From Glomus cerebriforme (lineage: Eukaryota > Glomeromycota > Glomeromycetes > Glomerales > Glomeraceae), in NCBI GenBank assembly GCA_003550305.1, contig QKYT01000194.1:155299-171659 (forward strand): 16,361 nt of DNA, written 5' to 3'. The notes under the pieces were generated by a model. It searched no databases. It had not been told where the DNA came from and saw only the letters and a program-made list of their open reading frames with translations. A program made the position numbers and the translations under genes. Positions 16,341 to 16,361 of this stretch are shown piece by piece (position 1 is the stretch's first letter; every line of letters begins with the position of its first letter).

Positions 16341-16361
16341 TATTTGATTTGAATTTGATTT
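16320..16361. repeat. TTTGAT simple repeat at the right edge
   Basis: Bases 16320-16361 are built from TTTGAT, TTTGATA and TTTGAAT units. On the minus strand this lies just where the N-terminus of the LINE endonuclease should be. Confidence 0.6.

Larger units (their letters stand above)
12020..16361 (-). mobile_element. Degenerate LINE (non-LTR retrotransposon), 5' end beyond window
   Basis: Reading 16361 to 12020 on the minus strand gives the order endonuclease, linker, reverse transcriptase, C-terminal region. This is the ORF2 order of EEP-endonuclease LINEs, which nick target DNA and copy their RNA in place. The coding region is broken by several frameshifts and many stops, and by an inserted 375-bp element at 13748-14122. 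No LTRs, protease or integrase were seen. The 3' border is not sharp and the element continues past the right edge. Confidence 0.85.

Overview
The window looks like nuclear DNA of a repeat-rich fungus. It is very AT-rich, its genes carry short GT-AG introns of about 66-106 bp, and it is crowded with decayed DNA transposons and a LINE. The style of the hAT transposase, the LINE and the nuclease-kinase gene reminds me of arbuscular mycorrhizal fungi (Glomeromycota, Rhizophagus-like). That is recognition from memory; no database search was possible. Three ambiguous bases (n at 1435, 1471 and 14021) suggest a draft assembly.

Layout. Positions 1-1918 hold no gene, only AT-rich sequence with tandem repeats and hairpins. 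Positions 1919-2309 are a small GC-rich inverted-repeat element inserted into a 19-bp minisatellite. Positions 2461-5969 (+ strand) are a dead hAT transposase gene with four recognisable introns. Two smaller elements sit inside its coding sequence (2943-3174 and 3830-4613), and removing either one restores the reading frame. Positions 6333-7165 (- strand) are a broken gene with a Cys/His motif that I do not recognise. Positions 7166-8180 show no gene.

The one gene that looks alive is on the minus strand at 10080-8181. It has 4-5 exons and encodes about 515-519 aa: a helical N-terminal header, a PD-(D/E)XK nuclease-like domain, then a protein-kinase domain with its catalytic residues present. 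This is the architecture of Crinkler-type (CR) effector-like proteins. A TATA-like box and two GAACGCGTTTT repeats lie just upstream. Positions 10600-11374 contain a possible divergent pair of small genes, at least one of them broken, around a CACGTG palindrome.

Positions 12020-16361 (- strand) are most of a degenerate LINE running off the right edge: apurinic-like (EEP) endonuclease, linker, reverse transcriptase with a YMDD box, and a Cys-containing C-terminal region. A second hAT-type miniature element (13748-14122) interrupts the RT. Its terminal repeat matches that of the element at 3830-4613, so one transposase family probably moved both.

Overall, a single plausible functional gene is embedded in a graveyard of nested transposons. 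Many stop codons in the dead genes lie where tryptophan, glutamine or arginine is expected, which fits G:C to A:T decay.
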